In this document: positions 59,885-64,000 of the stretch, piece after piece
Layout of the letters: the number at the start of each line of letters is the position of its first letter
How positions within the stretch are numbered: position 1 is the first letter of the stretch
Source of the DNA: Streptomyces rapamycinicus NRRL 5491
Lineage (GTDB): Bacteria > Actinomycetota > Actinomycetes > Streptomycetales > Streptomycetaceae
Reading direction: 5' to 3'
Assembly: GCF_024298965.1 (NCBI RefSeq)
Contig: NZ_CP085193.1
Coordinates: 4,030,001-4,094,000, forward strand
DNA length: 64,000 nucleotides
The notes under the pieces: generated by a model
The model's input: the letters and a program-made list of their open reading frames with translations, nothing else
Told to the model about the DNA's origin: nothing
Databases searched by the model: none
Translations under genes and position numbers: made by a program

Positions 59885-60739
59885 ATGACAGGCACTGAGT
59901 GGAAGACCGAGTGGAACCTGGACCGCACCTACCTCAGCTCCTCCGGCGAGGTCCGCTGGGCCGCGTTCGGCGCGCCGGACGCGCCGCCGGTCGTGCTGCT
60001 GCACGGCACGCCGTTCTCGTCGTACGTGTGGCGGGGCGTCGCCCGTGCGCTGGCCGACCGGCACCGGGTGTTCGTCTGGGACATGCCGGGCTACGGGGCC
60101 TCCGAGAAGCGGGCCGGCCAGGACGTCTCGCTGGCCGCCCAGGGCCGGGTCCTCGGTGAGCTGCTCGAAGAGTGGGGACTGACCCGGGAGGGGGCGGAAC
60201 CGGCCGTCGTCGCCCATGACTTCGGCGGCTGTGTCGCCCTGCGCGCGCATCTGCTGCACGGTGCGCGGTTCCGGCGGCTGGCGCTGGTCGATCCGGTGGC
60301 CCTTCCGCCCTTCGGCTCCGCCGCCTATCAGCTGTTCGGCGGTCACGCCGAGGTCTTCGAGCAGCTCCCGCCGGCGCTGCACCGGGCGCTGGTGCGGGAG
60401 TACATCGGATCGACGGGCGGGCCGGGGCTGCACCCGGCGGTGTGGGAGCGGCTCGTCGAGCCGTGGTGCGGTGCGTCGGGGCAGCCCGCGTTCTACCGGC
60501 AGATCGCGCAGAACGATCAGCGGTTCATCGATGAGATCGAAGGGCGGTATGGGGAGGTTTCGCCTCCGGTGCTGGTGTGCTGGGGCACGGAGGATGCGTG
60601 GATTTCGGTGGCACATGCGGATGAGCTGGCCGCTCGGATTCCGGGGGCTCGGCTTCGGCTGATCGAGGGGGCGGGGCATTTGGTGCAGGAGGATGCGCCT
60701 GCGGAGCTGAGCGTTGCGCTCAGTGGGTTCCTTGGGTGA
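59885..60739 (+). CDS. Alpha/beta hydrolase, haloalkane dehalogenase / epoxide hydrolase-like
   Basis: 284 residues from ATG 59885. A GTG at 59867 is in frame but touches AAGGAG too closely, and the promoter places the start at 59885. The oxyanion block is VVLLHGTPFSSYVWRG. The nucleophile elbow is VVAHDFGGCVAL, with Asp as the nucleophile as in dehalogenases and epoxide hydrolases rather than Ser. The acid lies in CWGTEDAWIS and the His in IEGAGHLVQEDAP. The halide-stabilising Trp next to Asp in true dehalogenases is Phe here, so epoxide or ester-like substrates are more likely. Confidence 0.87.
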   Translation: MTGTEWKTEWNLDRTYLSSSGEVRWAAFGAPDAPPVVLLHGTPFSSYVWRGVARALADRHRVFVWDMPGYGASEKRAGQDVSLAAQGRVLGELLEEWGLTREGAEPAVVAHDFGGCVALRAHLLHGARFRRLALVDPVALPPFGSAAYQLFGGHAEVFEQLPPALHRALVREYIGSTGGPGLHPAVWERLVEPWCGASGQPAFYRQIAQNDQRFIDEIEGRYGEVSPPVLVCWGTEDAWISVAHADELAARIPGARLRLIEGAGHLVQEDAPAELSVALSGFLG

Positions 60740-61293
60740 GGTTTCGTTGGGTGGGGTGAGGTTTCGTTCGCGGGTGCGGGCCGGTGGCCGGTTGTTCCCC
60801 ACCCCGCCCCTTCCCGGAACTGGGGCTCCGCCCCAGACCCCGGTCCTCAAACGCCGGACGGGCTGGATTGCGGGCCCTCAAGCGCCGGACGGGCTGGGTT
60901 GGGGTCCTCACGCGCCGGGCGGGCCGGGTACGGGCCCTCAAGCGCGGGACTGGTTGGCATGCGGGGCCTCACACGCCGGACGGGTCGGGGTACGAGCCCT
61001 CACACGCCGGACAGGCCGGGGTACGAGCCCTCACACGCCGGACAGGCCGGGGTACGAGCCCTCACACGCCGGACAGGCCGGGGTACGAGCCCTCACACGC
61101 CGGACAGGCCGGGGTACGAGCCCTCACACGCCGGACAGGCCGGGGTACGAGCCCTCACACGCCGGACAGGCCGGGGTACGAGCCCTCACACGCCGGACAG
61201 GCCGGGGTGCGGGGCCTCACACGCCGGGCGGGCTGGGGTGCGGGGTCTCATGGGCTGGGCGGGCTGGAGGTCGGTGTCGGATGGGCTGGTGGG
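60740..61293. other. Gene-free region dominated by a tandem repeat
   Basis: 554 bases between the hydrolase and the SRPBCC gene. The first 100 bases carry the Streptomyces intergenic motif CCGCCCCTTCCCGG with GGGGCTCCGCCCCAGACCCC; the rest is the 31-bp tandem array. Open frames here exist in all three phases because 31 is not a multiple of three, so they are not genes. Confidence 0.8.
60845..61276. repeat. 31-bp tandem repeat, 14 copies
   Basis: The anchor (C/T)CTCA recurs at 60845, 60876, 60906, 60936, 60967, 60998, 61029, 61060, 61091, 61122, 61153, 61184, 61215 and 61246. Seven central units starting TACGAGCCCTCACACGCCGG (from 60991 to about 61207) are identical; outer units diverge and include CTCAAACGCCGGACGGGCTG, a repeat element common in Streptomyces intergenic DNA. 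There are no spacers, so it is not CRISPR. Confidence 0.92.
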
Positions 61294-62187
61294 TCAGGCC
61301 TTCATCCGGAGGAGTTCGGCCGCGAAGAGGCCTAGGTGGTGACGCCAGGCTTTTTGGGCTTCGGCGCGTTCCGTGTCGGCGGCCGCCGGGCCCGTTTGGG
61401 TGAGGATGAGGCGGGCGCCGTGGCCGGTGCCTTCGGTGAGTTCCCAGCGGACCGTTCCGGCGGGGTGGCCGCCGCGTTCCCAGTCGTAGGTGAGCACCCG
61501 GGGCGGGCGCGCCTCGGTGATCGGGCCCGCCGGGACCGCGTCCGTGCGGAAGCCCGAGGGGACCGGCGACCCGGCCGTCGGTTCGGCGGTGGTGTGGGTG
61601 GTGTCGGTGGTGGCCGGGCCGGTCAGCGCCCGCCAGGCCGTCTCGGCGGGGCGGACCAGCTGGCGCTCGAAGCGCAGCCGCCAGCCGCCGTCCTCGGTGG
61701 TCTCCACCGCGCCCTCGGCGAGCCCGAAGGCCTCGACGTACTGCTCGTGCAGTTCGGCCATGTCGCCGTGGGCGGCCTCCTCGCCGCCGAGCAGGGCCGC
61801 GAGCCCCGTGATGCAGGCGTGCCAGCCGGAGGCGAAGCTGGCCGCGCCGAAGCGGTCGCCGAAGGTGTGGGTGAGGGTCAGCACAGAGCCGTCGCCCTCG
61901 GGGCGCAGCTCCCAGCGGAGCTCGTCCTCGCCCCAGGTGAAGGCGAAGACATGGGGCGGGTCGAGCTCGGTGACGACGCCGTCCATGTCCGGGCCCTCGC
62001 GCCCGGGGAAGACGAAGCCCATCCGGCCCCCGACCGTCAGCTCGACCTGGACCTCGGAGGGGAACCAGTGGGCGAGCTGGGCGGGCTCGGTCAGCGCCCG
62101 CCAGACCTTCTCCGGGGGATGGGCGAGCCGACGCTCGAGGCGCAGGGCCGAGCGGCCGCCGTCGGACTGGGCGAGGGTGTCTTTCAT
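61294..62187 (-). CDS. Double SRPBCC (AHSA1-like) domain protein
   Basis: 297 residues from ATG 62187, with GGAG 7 nt upstream; the start overlaps the ArsR stop by 4 bases (ATGA). The protein is an internal duplication. Each half begins with a similar block (LRLERRLAHPPEKVWRALTEP near 17 and LRFERQLVRPAETAWRALTGP near 170) and has its own RWEL strand. SRPBCC domains bind hydrophobic ligands or act as chaperone activators. With the ArsR gene it forms the common ArsR-SRPBCC pair. Confidence 0.88.
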   Translation of the reverse strand: MKDTLAQSDGGRSALRLERRLAHPPEKVWRALTEPAQLAHWFPSEVQVELTVGGRMGFVFPGREGPDMDGVVTELDPPHVFAFTWGEDELRWELRPEGDGSVLTLTHTFGDRFGAASFASGWHACITGLAALLGGEEAAHGDMAELHEQYVEAFGLAEGAVETTEDGGWRLRFERQLVRPAETAWRALTGPATTDTTHTTAEPTAGSPVPSGFRTDAVPAGPITEARPPRVLTYDWERGGHPAGTVRWELTEGTGHGARLILTQTGPAAADTERAEAQKAWRHHLGLFAAELLRMKA

Positions 62188-62570
62188 GGCGCTTCTCCGT
62201 CGGGTGCGTCGGGGGGTGCCTCGCGTGCGTCGGGTGGCTCGGGTTCGCCGCCCGCCTCGGGGAGGTCCGGCATCGTGTCCAGGTGTCGTTCGAGCGCGTC
62301 GAGACGGTCGGTCCACAGCCGACGGTACGGCGCCAGCCAGGCGTCCACCTCGGCGAGCGGCTCCGGACAGAGCTCGTACCAGCGGCGCTGGGCGTCCCGG
62401 CGGACCCGCACCAGACCGGCCTCGCGCAGCACCCGCAGGTGCTTGGAGGTGCCCGGCTGGGTGAGCCCCAGGTGCTCGGTCAGCTCGCCGACCAAGCGGG
62501 GCCGCTCCAGCAGGAGGTCCAGGATCTGCCGTCGACTCGGTTCCGCGAGCACATCGAACGGTATGGCCAT
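62184..62570 (-). CDS. ArsR-family regulator
   Basis: 128 residues from ATG 62570. Winged helix-turn-helix: FDVLAEPSRRQILDLLLERP, LTEHLGLTQPGTSKHLRVLR and the wing LVRVRRDAQRRWYELCPEPL. No paired Cys metal site is visible, so it is probably not a metal sensor; relatives next to SRPBCC genes respond to unknown ligands. The tail is Pro/Asp/Glu-rich. It has no ribosome site, and a -10 hexamer sits 6 nt before the ATG, so the mRNA is probably leaderless. Confidence 0.9.
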   Translation of the reverse strand: MAIPFDVLAEPSRRQILDLLLERPRLVGELTEHLGLTQPGTSKHLRVLREAGLVRVRRDAQRRWYELCPEPLAEVDAWLAPYRRLWTDRLDALERHLDTMPDLPEAGGEPEPPDAREAPPDAPDGEAP

Positions 62571-62576
62571 GGCCGC

Positions 62577-62605
62577 AATATAACGACCTGGCTATATAAC
62601 CGCAA
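62577..62605 (-). promoter_or_regulatory. arsR promoter and possible autoregulatory repeat
   Basis: On the minus strand TTGCGG (62605-62600), 17-nt spacer, TATATT (62582-62577), then 6 nt to the ATG. Two ATATAAC boxes in the same orientation, 16 bp apart, overlap the -10 and the spacer and could be the ArsR operator. Confidence 0.6.
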
Positions 62606-62640
62606 GGGAATGGAAGCCCTGGATGGAGGCGGAGCGCCCC

Positions 62641-63300
62641 TCAGGGCTCCTCCGTCGCCGTACTGCGCCGGTTCCACGCCCTCGGCGCCCGCCAGCCGAA
62701 GCGCATCGCCGCCAGCCGCACCGCGAACGCCACGGCGGCCGCGAGCGCACTCGTGGCCGCCGTAAGGGCGTCGAAATGGAGCAGCAGCGCCGCCGTCGAG
62801 GAGCCGACGATGGCCGGGACGGCGTACAGGTCCCGGTCCCAGCGCAGCAGCGAGGGAACCTCATGGGCGAGGAGGTCGCGGAGCACACCGCCGCCGACCG
62901 CCGTGGCCATGCCGAGGGTGACGGACGAGGTGAGGCCCAGTCCGAAGTCATGCGCCTTCATCGTGCCCTCGACGCAGAACAGCCCCAGCCCGGCCGCGTC
63001 GAAGACCCCCACGGACGCCGTGATCCGCTCGACCTCGGGGTGGAGGAAGAAGACGAGCGCGGTGGCGACGAGCGGGGTGAGGAAGTAGCCGAGGTCGGTG
63101 AAGGCGATGGGCGGCACCGCGCCGATCACCAGGTCACGGAAGACACCGCCGCCCAGCGCGGTGACCTCGGCGAGCACCGCCATGCCGAAGACGTCGAAGT
63201 TCTTCCGGACGGCGAGCAGCGCGCCGGATATCGCGAAGACGAAGATCCCGGCGACTTCCAGGGCGTGCTGGACGGACGGGGTGAACAGTTCGGTGGGCAC
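62641..63300 (-). CDS. TRIC-type cation channel family protein (UPF0126)
   Basis: 219 residues from GTG 63300; no clear ribosome site. About seven helices in two repeats, each with the family's glycine-kinked motif: TALGGGVFRDLVIG and TAVGGGVLRDLLAHEVP. Prokaryotic TRIC channels are trimeric potassium channels; some relatives have been linked to glycine uptake. The Arg-rich cytoplasmic tail is specific to this copy. It stands alone between ArsR and a peptide-ABC ATPase. Confidence 0.9.
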   Translation of the reverse strand: MPTELFTPSVQHALEVAGIFVFAISGALLAVRKNFDVFGMAVLAEVTALGGGVFRDLVIGAVPPIAFTDLGYFLTPLVATALVFFLHPEVERITASVGVFDAAGLGLFCVEGTMKAHDFGLGLTSSVTLGMATAVGGGVLRDLLAHEVPSLLRWDRDLYAVPAIVGSSTAALLLHFDALTAATSALAAAVAFAVRLAAMRFGWRAPRAWNRRSTATEEP

Positions 63301-63353
63301 CCGCCATTGTTATCCGCGGGCGCCCACGGCCCTCGTCCGGACCCCGTCCTGTC

Positions 63354-64000
63354 TCAGCTGTCGGTCTTCTTCGTCACCTTCTGTGCCGCCTCGGCACCCG
63401 GCTTCTGGTCAGGCGCCTGGTCAGGGCCACGCGGCGGTAGCCGCACATCGGACACGGACTCCGGGTGGTGGCAGGCGACCTGGTGGCCGGTGGCCAGCGA
63501 CACCAGCGGCGGCTCCTGCCGCTTGCACACCTCGGTCGCCTTCCAGCACCGGGTGTGGAAGCGGCAGCCGGAGGGCGGGGAGATCGGCGAGGGCACATCG
63601 CCCTTGAGCAGGATCCGCTCCCGCTTGGCGCGCCGCCTGGGGTCCGGCACCGGCACCGCGGACAGCAGCGCCTTGGTGTACGGGTGCATGGGGCGCTCGT
63701 AGAGGTCCTTGCGGTCCGCCAGCTCGACGATCTTCCCCAGGTACATCACCGCGATCCGGTCCGAGACATGGCGGATGACCGACAGGTCGTGCGCGATGAT
63801 CACATACGTCAGGCCCAGCTCGTCCTGGAGGTCGTCCAGCAGGTTGACCACCTGCGCCTGGATCGACACGTCCAGCGCCGAGACCGGCTCGTCGGCCACG
63901 ACCAGCTTGGGCTTGAGGGCCAGCGCCCGGGCGATGCCGATGCGCTGCCGCTGACCGCCGGAGAACTCGTGCGGATAGCGGTTGTAGTGCTCGGGGTTGA
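63354..64000 (-). CDS. Peptide ABC importer ATPase, DppF/OppF-like (cut by right edge)
   Basis: The frame is open to the window edge, so the N-terminus with Walker A is missing. Visible are the signature [15 protein letters not shown], Walker [19 protein letters not shown], the H-loop [11 protein letters not shown], and the oligopeptide tail [14 protein letters not shown]. It ends in a Lys/Pro/Gln-rich stretch. It is a stand-alone half, unlike the fused ATPase at 31385-33565, so it belongs to a second peptide or nickel importer whose other genes should lie to the right. Confidence 0.93.
   Translation of the reverse strand, partial: NPEHYNRYPHEFSGGQRQRIGIARALALKPKLVVADEPVSALDVSIQAQVVNLLDDLQDELGLTYVIIAHDLSVIRHVSDRIAVMYLGKIVELADRKDLYERPMHPYTKALLSAVPVPDPRRRAKRERILLKGDVPSPISPPSGCRFHTRCWKATEVCKRQEPPLVSLATGHQVACHHPESVSDVRLPPRGPDQAPDQKPGAEAAQKVTKKTDS

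Noticed and set aside
60845..61276. Tandem repeat considered as a CRISPR array
   Set aside because: Units are contiguous with no unique spacers, and no cas genes are present.
60784..61403. Three overlapping plus-strand frames encoding repetitive Thr/Arg/Gly or His/Ala/Gly peptides
   Set aside because: They exist only because the 31-bp repeat lacks stop codons in any phase; no start signal, and each copy shifts the frame.

Overview
The window is high-GC actinobacterial DNA, almost certainly a Streptomyces chromosome. The reasons are very GC-rich third codon positions, many GTG starts, 4-nt start/stop overlaps, long GC hairpins as terminators and the intergenic repeat CTCAAACGCCGGACGGGCTG. From memory, the block serA-ilvCNB / GGDEF-EAL / gatBAC / GGDEF-EAL / ligA / mnmA / cysteine desulfurase follows the S. 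coelicolor order around SCO5486-SCO5521. Most of the window is therefore conserved core, with accessory genes inserted. There are about 47 protein genes, counting two cut by the window edges and one 13-residue leader peptide. I saw no rRNA, tRNA, CRISPR array, IS element or phage.

Layout, left to right. 1-5.5 kb: end of a metallophosphoesterase, a 40-residue ORF, and the proline catabolism pair putB-pruA with a divergent PucR-type regulator. 5.5-12.2 kb: two TetR/MFS exporter pairs with visible operators, a secreted GH6 glucanase and a Uma2-family protein. A 68-bp perfect palindrome separates the first exporter from the glucanase. 12.3-17.9 kb: serA and the ilvBNC operon, preceded by a leader peptide and a textbook attenuator. 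18-25 kb: a membrane GGDEF-EAL protein with a degenerate EAL site, a hydroxyacid dehydrogenase, an aldo/keto reductase, a sugar-dehydrogenase lipoprotein and a small DUF6191-like ORF. 25-31 kb: a large LuxR-type ATPase regulator with an in-frame 15-bp repeat, a small ORF and an MMPL transporter.

31-40 kb is the most system-like accessory block: a peptide ABC importer (lipoprotein, two permeases, one polypeptide carrying both ATPases), divergent from a ROK regulator and an M81 (MlrC-like) peptidase. 40.7-51.7 kb returns to core genes: gatCAB with a small membrane ORF inside it, an RmdB-like c-di-GMP enzyme, ligA, a methionine-synthase-like protein, an SDR and a LOG-family protein. 52-53.8 kb holds a fused glycine/sarcosine/dimethylglycine methyltransferase that would make glycine betaine from glycine. 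53.9-64 kb: mnmA, a luciferase-like oxidoreductase, a Tat-exported amidase, a lipoprotein, a cysteine desulfurase, an alpha/beta hydrolase, a 14-copy 31-bp tandem repeat, an ArsR/SRPBCC pair, a TRIC-like channel and a second peptide-ABC ATPase cut by the right edge.

Starts were chosen from Shine-Dalgarno spacing, overlaps and family N-termini. Several genes (6239, 59885, 62570) look leaderless, with a -10 hexamer about 6-7 nt before the start codon. Gene names and S. coelicolor synteny rest on recognition, not on any search.
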